Shown: in pieces, positions 1 through 6,043 of the stretch | How the letters are laid out: the number at the start of each line of letters is the position of its first letter | Numbering within the stretch: position 1 is the stretch's first letter | Source of the DNA: an uncultured Peptococcaceae bacterium | GTDB taxonomy: Bacteria; Bacillota; Dehalobacteriia; UBA4068; JAAVYR01 | Assembly: GCA_949739465.1 (NCBI GenBank) | Contig: CATIYQ010000094.1 | Span: 1-27,838 of the forward strand | Direction: 5' to 3' | Length of the DNA stretch: 27,838 nt | Translations under genes and position numbers: made by a program | The notes under the pieces: generated by a model | The model's database searches: none | What the model saw: the letters and a program-made list of their open reading frames with translations, nothing else | Told to the model about the DNA's origin: nothing

Positions 1-1473
1 CTTCGTGGCAATTTTCTCGCGAAACACTCTGTCATGCTCCACAAAAATCAAAGTCGGCGCATAGTTTAGCAACACTTCCTCTATTTGCAGTCGAGAAATA
101 ATATCAATAAAGTTTAAGGGTTCGTCCCAGATAAATAAATGGGCTTCTTCTGCCAGACTTTTTGCCAGCAATACTTTTTTCTTCTGTCCCTCGCTGAAGG
201 ATGCCATATTTTTCATAAACTGCTCCCTGCTAAAATCCAACTTCCGCAAAATGGTTTTGAATAGCGTCTCGTCTATGGCGTTTTCACGGGCAAAGGCAGA
301 TAACTCCCCTTGTAAGAAATCCGTACGTTGCGGCACATAGGAAATTTTTAAGTTGCTACCTACCAGTAAACTCCCCTGATAATCCATAGTCTCCCCGTAA
401 ATCAGCTTTAACAAGCTAGATTTTCCGCAACCATTTTTCCCCATCAGCGCAATTCTATCACCCTGCTGCACCGAGAAAGTCACAGGTTCACAAATAGTTT
501 TGTCCTCATAGCGGACAGAAACATCTTTCAACTGCACCAATTGATTTTTTGTGTAGATAAGAGGAAAACATTTTAGCGGCTCTTGTTTCTCCATATTTTG
601 CAGCAAATCGCTTTTTTCCCGAATTGCCTTTTCTTGCCGCCGTTCCAGGTTTTTCCTCCGTTGCTGCATCTTGCGGGATTTCTCCCCTAAAAAAGCTCTT
701 GTGCCAATGGAACGGTCCTCTTTCATGGGGTCATAGCCGATTTTCTGCCGCTCCGTATGGTCTGCCCATTTCTTTGTCTCTTTGGCGCGAGCAGATAAGC
801 GTTTCACCTCTTTAGACAGCTTTTCATTTTGGTCTTGTTCAAATTGGTCCTGCCGTTCTTTATTCTCTTGCCAGGAGGAAAAATTCCCCTGCTGAATTTC
901 TATTCCGTTGCGGTTCAGCGCTAAGATATGGTCTACACACAGGTCTAAAAGCCTGCGGTCATGAGAAACCAATATAAATCCCTTTTTCTTACGAAGATAA
1001 CGCGCCAGCAGCGCTCGTCCTGACTCGTCTAAATGATTGGTAGGCTCATCAATTAGGGGGAAAACATTTTCTTTTAGGAACAAGGCAGCAAGGGAAACTT
1101 TGGTCTGTTCTCCCGGACTTAACGTTGAAAAGGGTCTGGATAACACCTCCGCTGCAACATCTAATAAAGATAACTCTCGCTCTATCTCCCATCCTTCCAC
1201 ATCAGGATTTAATCGATAAAACAAATCGGCAGTGAGGAGTGTTTCACCGGATAATTCATAGGGAAAATAGGCAAAATCAACTTGAGCGGATATACTCCCC
1301 TCATAATCATACGCGCCCAATAGAAGTTTTAATAAAGTTGTTTTTCCCTTGCCATTCCGACCAACGAGACCTAACCGCCAATCCGTATCCAAATGTAAGG
1401 ATAGGTTTTCAAAAACAGGCTCATATTGACCGGGATAGGTAAAGAATAACTGAGAAATCTGTATTAACGACAT
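1..1473 (-). CDS. ABC-F ribosome-protection ATPase, Lsa-like (C-terminal end cut by window edge)
   Basis: Cytosolic ABC-F protein with two ATPase domains and no membrane segments. The family binds the ribosomal E site and displaces drugs from the peptidyl-transferase centre; the Lsa branch typically acts on lincosamides, streptogramin A and pleuromutilins. I translated 491 codons. NBD1 has Walker A GRNGKGKTT (38-46), signature LSPGEQ and Walker B with IDEPTNHLD. NBD2 has GKNGCGKSS, FSEGQ and WDEPLNFID. The N-terminus (MSLIQISQLFFTYPG) and the NFID variant are typical of Lsa proteins. A long charged linker between the domains corresponds to the antibiotic-resistance domain. The family is about 495 residues, so only a few residues are missing. 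Start ATG at 1473 has AGGAGG 9 nt upstream. It has its own promoter and attenuator, so it is not simply read from ppiB. Drug specificity is inferred from family resemblance only. Confidence 0.9.
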   Translation of the reverse strand, partial: MSLIQISQLFFTYPGQYEPVFENLSLHLDTDWRLGLVGRNGKGKTTLLKLLLGAYDYEGSISAQVDFAYFPYELSGETLLTADLFYRLNPDVEGWEIERELSLLDVAAEVLSRPFSTLSPGEQTKVSLAALFLKENVFPLIDEPTNHLDESGRALLARYLRKKKGFILVSHDRRLLDLCVDHILALNRNGIEIQQGNFSSWQENKERQDQFEQDQNEKLSKEVKRLSARAKETKKWADHTERQKIGYDPMKEDRSIGTRAFLGEKSRKMQQRRKNLERRQEKAIREKSDLLQNMEKQEPLKCFPLIYTKNQLVQLKDVSVRYEDKTICEPVTFSVQQGDRIALMGKNGCGKSSLLKLIYGETMDYQGSLLVGSNLKISYVPQRTDFLQGELSAFARENAIDETLFKTILRKLDFSREQFMKNMASFSEGQKKKVLLAKSLAEEAHLFIWDEPLNFIDIISRLQIEEVLLNYAPTLIFVEHDRVFREKIATK

Positions 1474-1494
1474 ATGCCATCGCCTCCTCTGCAT

Positions 1495-1533
1495 AAATAA
1501 AAATACCGCAAGAAGAAATCCTTCCTGCGGTAT
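1495..1533 (-). terminator. Attenuator terminator in the ABC-F leader
   Basis: On the minus strand, ATACCGCAGGAAG pairs with CTTCTTGCGGTAT (13 bp, one G-U pair, 5-nt loop) and is followed by TTTTATTT. The T-run ends about 22 nt before the ABC-F start codon and just ahead of its SD. The terminator therefore lies inside the gene's own leader rather than after ppiB. This is the arrangement of drug-inducible attenuators for ABC-F, erm and tet-type genes. Confidence 0.85.
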
Positions 1534-1752
1534 CTCATTACGCATAGCGATAATCACTGTCCCCCGTTAATCATAGGAAAAACAGCGCATAGCGCGCCAG
1601 CTATCTATCTTTTTCGGAGGGAAAATCATTCTTCTTGCTTTCCATAACAAACCAAAGCAGTCGTCGCTGCTTTTCCCGTTTGCTATGAAATTTTCACTTG
1701 TTAGCAAGAAAAATGACGCATCTTCCCACCCCTAACCTTTTATGCTATTACA
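1534..1752 (-). promoter_or_regulatory. Leader RNA of the ABC-F gene with candidate leader peptide
   Basis: About 280 nt separate the predicted transcription start (near 1752) from the ABC-F start; no longer gene lies here. A six-codon ORF, MRHFSC, spans 1721-1701 with AGGGG 7 nt upstream. Its stop codon lies inside the 5' arm of a hairpin at 1707-1680 (TTGCTA/TAGCAA with inner TGAAA/TTTCA). A second hairpin, AAAGCAG/CTGCTTT, spans 1673-1654. Further downstream, a 20-codon ORF with no clear SD ends at 1567 (its last residues read MRCFSYD). The nonamer CGCTATGCG occurs twice (1594-1586 and 1549-1541). A ribosome stalled on the short ORF could reshape the hairpins before the terminator; that mechanism is inference. 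Confidence 0.6.
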
Positions 1753-1758
1753 CTTGTT

Positions 1759-1787
1759 ATCTTAACAAAGAATCATGCTGCCGTCAA
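1759..1787 (-). promoter_or_regulatory. Sigma-A-type promoter for the ABC-F gene
   Basis: Minus strand: TTGACG (1787-1782), 17-nt spacer, TAAGAT (1764-1759). It begins 8 nt after the ppiB stop codon. The -35 and the spacing are close to consensus. Confidence 0.75.
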
Positions 1788-1794
1788 GCATAGC

Positions 1795-2331
1795 TTAGCG
1801 ACGGTTGCCTTTCACTGGTTCCGGATAGTCCATCCCGAAACAGTCTACGGTCATCGAAACTATTTTCTGTTCCTCATCAGGTCTATCCTGTCCGTTTCTC
1901 GGCACACCCACGATGCGGTCCACTTCTTCCATACCGGAAAGCACTTTACCAAAAGCCGCATAAGCCCCATCCAGATGAGGACTTTTTTTCACCATGATGA
2001 AGAATTGACTGCCGGCAGAGTCAGGATGCATCGCTCTTGCCATAGAGAGCACCCCTCTGTCATGAAACAAATTATTTTCAAAACCGTTGGCGTTAAATTC
2101 TCCACGGATAGAATATCCCGGACCGCCCATACCGCTGCCTTCAGGACATCCCCCTTGAATCATAAAGCCGGGAATAACTCGGTGAAAAATCAAACCGTCA
2201 TAAAAGCCTTGCTTTACCAAAGAGATAAAGTTATTCACTGTATTGGGCGCAACCTCCGGGTATAATTCCGCCACAATGGTGTTGCCATTTGTCATGGTAA
2301 TGGTTACTTGAGGATTTTTTACTTCCGTCAT
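1795..2331 (-). CDS. ppiB: Cyclophilin-type peptidyl-prolyl cis-trans isomerase
   Basis: Catalyses cis-trans isomerisation of Xaa-Pro bonds and acts as a folding helper. The 178 residues are one cyclophilin domain. Family motifs are visible: FHRVIPGFMIQGG (49-61, catalytic Arg51), GSQFFI (107-112) and the LDGAYAAFGKV stretch. There is no signal peptide, so it is predicted cytosolic. Start ATG at 2331 follows GAGGGA by a few nt. It begins 16 nt after the end of pfp on the same strand, so the two are probably co-transcribed from the pfp promoter. Length is normal for the small bacterial form. Confidence 0.93.
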   Translation of the reverse strand: MTEVKNPQVTITMTNGNTIVAELYPEVAPNTVNNFISLVKQGFYDGLIFHRVIPGFMIQGGCPEGSGMGGPGYSIRGEFNANGFENNLFHDRGVLSMARAMHPDSAGSQFFIMVKKSPHLDGAYAAFGKVLSGMEEVDRIVGVPRNGQDRPDEEQKIVSMTVDCFGMDYPEPVKGNRR

Positions 2332-2347
2332 CTGATTCCCTCGCTTT

Positions 2348-3568
2348 TTATAGATTTACTTTACCTAAAGTTCTGTCAATGGTAACGTAAGCAGGCACGC
2401 CGTCTTTCATCGGCAAGGTTGGCTCGCCGATAATCAACGGTCTGGCATAGTCGATAAATTCTTGGGTTACATAGTTATGTTCTTTGTTAATCCATTCCAA
2501 AGGAATTTTCTTTTCCACATTGGCAACTTTTTCCAATGGCACTTCACCCATGGTACATTGATATACACTGCCGGGCGCCCGGTCTAAGGATACCATTACC
2601 CCAGTTTTTCCAGCTAAGGCATATTTTACAGCGGTAGCCCCTGCCGCATAAGCTTCGTCCATATCAGTCTTAGATGCCCAGTGAGTCGCAGAGCGTTGCG
2701 CAGAACCTAAAGTGTTGCAGCGGGCTTTTAAGCCTAATTCACCTTCAACTACCTGCTTCAGAGCATCGCCTAAGCCGCTGAGTTGGGCATGACCGAAAGC
2801 GTCTTTGTTGTCGCTGGCGCAGAAATAATTACCGTTTTCATCTGCAAGCCCTTCCGACGCCACAATATAGACATAACCTAACCGTCTGTAGACAGCTTCT
2901 ACATCTTTTAAGAATTGGTCTTTAGAGAACGCCACTTCTGGCAAATAAATGAGGTGCGGTGCTTCATCAGGCGTCCGTTTGGCAAGCGCGCCTGCCGCTG
3001 TCAGCCAACCGGCATTTCTGCCCATAGCTTCTAAGATGGTTACCTTTGTTTTAGTAGAAACACTCTGCAAATCATAGCCTGTTTCCAATACTGTTGTGGC
3101 AATATATTTTGCAGCACTGCCATATCCCGGGCAATGGTCCGTAAAAGGCAAGTCGTTATCCACTGTTTTCGGCACACCAATAACTTGCATATCCCAGCCA
3201 GAGGCAACAGCCGCCTGGTATGTTTTATAAGCCGTATCCATAGAGTCGTTGCCGCCGTTATAAAAGAAATAACGGATATTTAGTTTTTTACAAATGTCAA
3301 TAAGCTTTTCCTGGTCGTCGCCGTTTACTTTGTAACGGCAAGACCACAACCCTGCCCCGGGCGTATATCTTAAACCGTCAATAACCTTGGGGTCTTGATA
3401 CCCCAAGTCAATAATATCCCCTTCTAAGATTCCCTTAATCCCGGCAATGCCGGCATACATTTTTCCGCCGGTATTGGCGCGATACCATTCTTGAATAACC
3501 CCGCACACACTGTTATTGATGACGGCGGTCGGACCGCCGGATTGGGCGATAATTGCATTACCAGACAC
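2348..3568 (-). CDS. pfp: Pyrophosphate-dependent 6-phosphofructokinase
   Basis: Interconverts fructose 6-phosphate and fructose 1,6-bisphosphate using PPi in place of ATP, a reversible glycolytic step common in anaerobes. The 406-residue protein has the family N-terminus with QSGGPT (9-14). It has GGNDSM at 105-110 and PKTVDNDL at 133-140. Asp108 in place of the Gly of ATP-PFK, and Lys134 in place of the Gly of PGTIDND, are the residues associated with PPi use. The sugar-phosphate motif MGRNAGW follows. The start is GTG at 3568, with AAGGAG 11 nt upstream. It leads the pfp-ppiB transcription unit. Cofactor choice is inferred from these residues. Confidence 0.92.
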   Translation of the reverse strand: MSGNAIIAQSGGPTAVINNSVCGVIQEWYRANTGGKMYAGIAGIKGILEGDIIDLGYQDPKVIDGLRYTPGAGLWSCRYKVNGDDQEKLIDICKKLNIRYFFYNGGNDSMDTAYKTYQAAVASGWDMQVIGVPKTVDNDLPFTDHCPGYGSAAKYIATTVLETGYDLQSVSTKTKVTILEAMGRNAGWLTAAGALAKRTPDEAPHLIYLPEVAFSKDQFLKDVEAVYRRLGYVYIVASEGLADENGNYFCASDNKDAFGHAQLSGLGDALKQVVEGELGLKARCNTLGSAQRSATHWASKTDMDEAYAAGATAVKYALAGKTGVMVSLDRAPGSVYQCTMGEVPLEKVANVEKKIPLEWINKEHNYVTQEFIDYARPLIIGEPTLPMKDGVPAYVTIDRTLGKVNL

Positions 3569-3612
3569 TACAAAACCAACTCCTTCTGTTTATTAACTCA
3601 CACTTGCCTTAT

Positions 3613-3641
3613 ATTTTATCATAGTTTTACCGGAATATCCA
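3613..3641 (-). promoter_or_regulatory. Promoter of pfp-ppiB
   Basis: Minus strand: TGGATA (3641-3636), 17-nt spacer, TAAAAT (3618-3613) preceded by TGA as an extended -10. Its transcription start would lie about 50 nt ahead of the GTG start of pfp. Confidence 0.55.
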
Positions 3642-3684
3642 TACGGGCGGCAAAGTTTTCTTCCTTCTCCTTCACTTTCGCCTC

Positions 3685-3713
3685 TTGCGAAAAAATGCCT
3701 TCCATATTATACT
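3685..3713 (+). promoter_or_regulatory. Promoter of the 70-residue membrane protein gene
   Basis: TTGCGA (3685-3690), 17-nt spacer, TATACT (3708-3713). Transcription would start near 3720, leaving about 40 nt before the ATG at 3760. Because the promoter covers 3685-3713, an ATG at 3685 in the same frame is not a plausible start. Confidence 0.7.
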
Positions 3714-3759
3714 CAAAAGTAGCTTGCATTTCATTAAGGAGTTTTTCAAGGAGTTTTCT

Positions 3760-3972
3760 ATGAACAAACGCAAAAAACGCTATCTGATTTTTATTGCCAT
3801 TGCTTGTCTCCTGCTCTTCCTTTGGAGCAATTTCATGGACAAGGACGCCTCACCTCTTGTGTTTAACACCATTCTCTACCTAATGATTCTGGTCGTCGGC
3901 ACAAATCTCGGCGCTCTCATCGGCGAGTATCTTCCCGCCCCTAAACAAAAAAAACCAAAAAAGAAAAAATAA
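3760..3972 (+). CDS. Small two-helix membrane protein with lysine-rich tail, unknown function
   Basis: I do not recognise a named family. The 70-residue product starts with a basic stretch (MNKRKKR). It has hydrophobic segments at about residues 8-22 and 35-53, then a tail ending in PKQKKPKKKK. Two transmembrane helices with basic ends on the same side are likely. Start ATG at 3760 has AAGGAG 6 nt upstream. The gene has its own promoter and ends directly in a terminator, so it is a monocistronic unit between pfp (divergent) and the DUF308 gene (convergent). The regulatory signals on both sides make it a convincing real gene despite its size. Confidence 0.75.
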   Translation: MNKRKKRYLIFIAIACLLLFLWSNFMDKDASPLVFNTILYLMILVVGTNLGALIGEYLPAPKQKKPKKKK

Positions 3973-3999
3973 AAGAGAGACATTCTGTCTCTCTTTTTT
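3971..3999. terminator. Bidirectional Rho-independent terminator
   Basis: GAGAGACA pairs with TGTCTCTC around a 3-nt loop and is flanked by A-run and T-run, so it can work on both strands. It overlaps the stop codon of the plus-strand small gene and the stop codon of the convergent DUF308 gene. Confidence 0.85.
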
Positions 4000-4564
4000 A
4001 ATAAAAAATACTCATGCTATTCTTATCAATATAGCGAAGCACAAACCACCACAAAAGGATAAAGATGATTCCCTGCACAATAAAGCAATAACCAATCATA
4101 GAGCTTGCCGCAAGCATAGCCACAAACGGATGCCAGAGTGAGAGGAAACCAAGCCCCGCCTCTAAAATACCGGCTAACGTCACGAGAAACCACCCGGACA
4201 CGCGGAATTGACATAAGTCAAAAGACTTGATTAAATTGCTCACACCAATAAAAATCAGCCACATACCGATGAGATAAGAAAGAGCCGTCGTCGCCGCTTC
4301 ATGATGAAAGAAAAGAAAAATGCCCAACAATACCGAGATAATACCGTCCGCTAAAAACCAGCTGGGCGCAAAAACATAAGAATTTGCCGAGAGATAAAAA
4401 AGAATATTGCTTACACCGCTGATTAAGAAAATACAGCCGGCAAGGAAAACCAAAGAAACCATAACAAAATCAGGATTCCATATAGAAAGAACCCCCGCCA
4501 AAACAAAGAGAATACCCATAATCAGCCACATAGACCGATTGATTAACCGCATGCCTTTCACCAT
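3998..4564 (-). CDS. DUF308 / HdeD-like integral membrane protein
   Basis: The 188-residue, very hydrophobic protein has about six membrane-spanning segments separated by short turns. The repeated pattern of paired helices with small residues, Trp and Pro (LSIWNPD near residue 27, LSLWHPF near residue 142) matches the HdeD/DUF308 family. The biochemical role of that family outside enterobacterial acid stress is not settled. The start is uncertain: ATG at 4564 has only a weak GTGG upstream, and ATG at 4552 (MRLINRS) is an alternative. It is convergent with the small membrane gene and shares the terminator region. An extended -10 and a tandem operator-like repeat lie upstream. Confidence 0.8.
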   Translation of the reverse strand: MVKGMRLINRSMWLIMGILFVLAGVLSIWNPDFVMVSLVFLAGCIFLISGVSNILFYLSANSYVFAPSWFLADGIISVLLGIFLFFHHEAATTALSYLIGMWLIFIGVSNLIKSFDLCQFRVSGWFLVTLAGILEAGLGFLSLWHPFVAMLAASSMIGYCFIVQGIIFILLWWFVLRYIDKNSMSIFY

Positions 4565-4584
4565 CCACTTTTATATTTCCAGAC

Positions 4585-4608
4585 TTTGCCAAATTTTGAC
4601 AAATTATA
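4585..4608 (-). promoter_or_regulatory. Extended -10 promoter with tandem TTTGnCAAA repeat for the DUF308 gene
   Basis: Minus strand TATAAT at 4608-4603, preceded by TGA (extended -10); no good -35. Immediately downstream, over the expected transcription start, are TTTGTCAAA (4603-4595) and TTTGGCAAA (4593-4585), two near-palindromic 9-mers one base apart. The position suits a repressor site, but the regulator is unknown. Confidence 0.45.
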
Positions 4609-4662
4609 TCATTTCTGCTATTAGCATATCTTATTTCAGGCAAAAGAACAAGGGTCAGATAA

Positions 4663-5628
4663 CTAATTGCGAATTACGATATAGACCATGTATGCCACAT
4701 AACAGAGGAAGAGAAATGCCCCTTCCCACTTGTTCACATCTTTTCCCAGGATAGAAAAGAAAAAAACAACCAGCATGGAAACTAACATAATCCCCAAGTC
4801 AAAAAAGATTTCCGGCGCTACGGCAATAGGAGAAAGAACAGCGGACGCTGCCAGGACAAAGAATACGTTAAATACGTTAGAACCCAAAACATTGCCGATA
4901 GCGATGTCGTTTTCCCCTTTTTTTGCCGCTACCACACTGGTAACAAACTCCGGCAGAGACGTTCCCACAGCAAGGATTGTTAAACCCACCAGCTTTTCGC
5001 TGAGTCCCCAAGAAAGGGCGATGGTCTCCGCACTGTCTACGGTCAAAGTACCGCCTAAGACAATACCCGTCACGCCAACGAGTCCCAAGAAGATACTTTT
5101 GCCGACGGAGCGTTCCTCCGGCATTTCTTCCGACTCTGCCCTTTCCCCTTTTTTATAAGATTGGAAGGCCAAGTCAAAAAGGTAAAAGAGAAAGATGCCA
5201 AAGAAAATTAAGAGAATCAAACCGTCAGCTCGGCTAATCACATTAGACGAATATCCTTGCAATAAGGTGTCCAGTGATAAAATCAATAGTACGACAGCCG
5301 TAGAGATAGCAAAAGGAAATTCTTTTTGTATGGTGGACTTTTGAATCCGAATGGGATGAATAAAAGCCGCCGCGCCGATAACCGCCAGAATATTAAAAAT
5401 ATTAGAACCAATAATATTCCCCAAGGCAATATCATTTTGCCCATTTAACCCTGCCGTGATACTGACTGCCGCCTCCGGCGCAGACGTCCCGAAAGAAACG
5501 ATGGTCAGACCGATGACAATAGCCGGAATATGCAGTTTTCGCGCAATCGATGCAGAACCGTCCACAAACCAATCTGCGCCCTTCACTAAGAGAATAAATC
5601 CAACAATTAACAATACGTAGCTTAACAT
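4663..5628 (-). CDS. CaCA-family cation/proton or cation/sodium antiporter (YrbG-like)
   Basis: Inner-membrane exchanger of 321 residues with about ten transmembrane helices. Both alpha-repeats of the family are visible: GTSAPEAAVS followed by DIALGNIIGSNIFN in the first half, and GTSLPEFVTS followed by DIAIGNVLGSNVFN in the second. The conserved acidic, Ser and Asn residues of the ion sites are present. A charged cytosolic loop (KKGERAESEEMPEE) separates the halves. Start ATG at 5628 has AGGAGG 9 nt upstream. The same frame stays open to 5739, but that stretch is the riboswitch terminator, so longer starts are rejected. The family is usually annotated as Ca2+/Na+ exchange. Control by a Mn2+ riboswitch suggests Mn2+ may be the relevant substrate here (inference). 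Confidence 0.92.
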   Translation of the reverse strand: MLSYVLLIVGFILLVKGADWFVDGSASIARKLHIPAIVIGLTIVSFGTSAPEAAVSITAGLNGQNDIALGNIIGSNIFNILAVIGAAAFIHPIRIQKSTIQKEFPFAISTAVVLLILSLDTLLQGYSSNVISRADGLILLIFFGIFLFYLFDLAFQSYKKGERAESEEMPEERSVGKSIFLGLVGVTGIVLGGTLTVDSAETIALSWGLSEKLVGLTILAVGTSLPEFVTSVVAAKKGENDIAIGNVLGSNVFNVFFVLAASAVLSPIAVAPEIFFDLGIMLVSMLVVFFFSILGKDVNKWEGAFLFLCYVAYMVYIVIRN

Positions 5629-5657
5629 GCTCTTCTTTCCTCCTGTTTCCAGACAAT

Positions 5658-5716
5658 AAAAAACCCCTGTTGCCTCTGAAAACCTATACAAAAGGATATA
5701 GCTTCCCAGGGGCAAC
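5658..5716 (-). terminator. Expression-platform terminator of the riboswitch
   Basis: Minus strand: GTTGCCCCTG (5716-5707) pairs with CAGAGGCAAC (5678-5669) with one mismatch. This is followed by AGGGG and a run of six T (5663-5658); CCCCTG/CAGGGG is an alternative pairing. Its 5' arm takes the GTT that also closes stem P1 of the aptamer, so the two folds are mutually exclusive. That arrangement fits ligand-induced antitermination. Confidence 0.75.
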
Positions 5717-5807
5717 AAAGGTCTCGCTTCTTTCAACACAGACCGGATAAAATATCGTGCTGACGGCTCACTGTGTACAGCTAAACTGCGGGCTACTCCC
5801 CTTCGTT
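5714..5807 (-). ncRNA. yybP-ykoY (Mn2+) riboswitch aptamer
   Basis: The leader of the antiporter carries the hallmark blocks of the yybP-ykoY RNA in order: AAGGGGAGTAGC (from 5802), then CCGTCA near 5766-5761, then GAGACCTTTG (from 5725). P1 can form between AACGAAGG (5807-5800) and CCTTTGTT (5721-5714) with one G-U pair. This class binds Mn2+ and turns on exporters and other Mn-homeostasis genes. It sits between a promoter at 5866-5893 and a terminator at 5658-5716, about 90 nt ahead of the start codon. Confidence 0.9.
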
Positions 5808-5865
5808 CCTCTATATTATCTGTATTTATCTTTTTTTTATACGCATTTTTCAGCGCATTGATGCT

Positions 5866-5893
5866 ATTTTACCACAAAAAGAGAAAAAATCAA
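5866..5893 (-). promoter_or_regulatory. Promoter of the riboswitch-antiporter unit
   Basis: Minus strand: TTGATT (5893-5888), 16-nt spacer, TAAAAT (5871-5866) preceded by TGG (extended -10). Transcription would start near 5860, about 50 nt before the aptamer. Confidence 0.65.
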
Positions 5894-5903
5894 GAGAAAT
5901 CCC

Positions 5904-6011
5904 CTACTTGCTTTTTTTCCTTCCGCCCATCCAGAGAAATGCTACCAAAATTAACGCTGCTGGGGCGATTAAGTCACGAAGTAAAGAAATCCACCAGCCT
6001 ATTTCACCCAT
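5904..6011 (-). CDS. Putative 35-residue single-helix membrane peptide at the end of the gat operon
   Basis: A 36-codon ORF read on the minus strand gives an amphipathic start (MGEIGWWISLLRDL), one hydrophobic segment at about residues 14-29, and a basic tail (GGRKKSK). This is typical of small single-span membrane proteins. The ATG at 6011 has TGAGGT 6 nt upstream. It begins 32 nt after the gatB stop and has no promoter of its own that I can see, so it would be translated from the gat mRNA. The antiporter promoter lies just beyond its stop. I know of no family for it. Coding status rests on SD, composition and position only. Confidence 0.5.
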   Translation of the reverse strand: MGEIGWWISLLRDLIAPAALILVAFLWMGGRKKSK

Positions 6012-6043
6012 ATGATACCTCACTTTTCCATAGACGTATTAGC

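Noticed and set aside
3685..3759. Upstream ATG giving a 95-residue form of the small membrane protein
   Set aside because: The -35, spacer and -10 of the gene's promoter lie here, so it would not be transcribed in full.
5629..5739. N-terminal extension of the antiporter frame
   Set aside because: The stretch is occupied by the riboswitch terminator and lies before a near-perfect SD serving ATG 5628; the encoded residues do not resemble a CaCA N-terminus.
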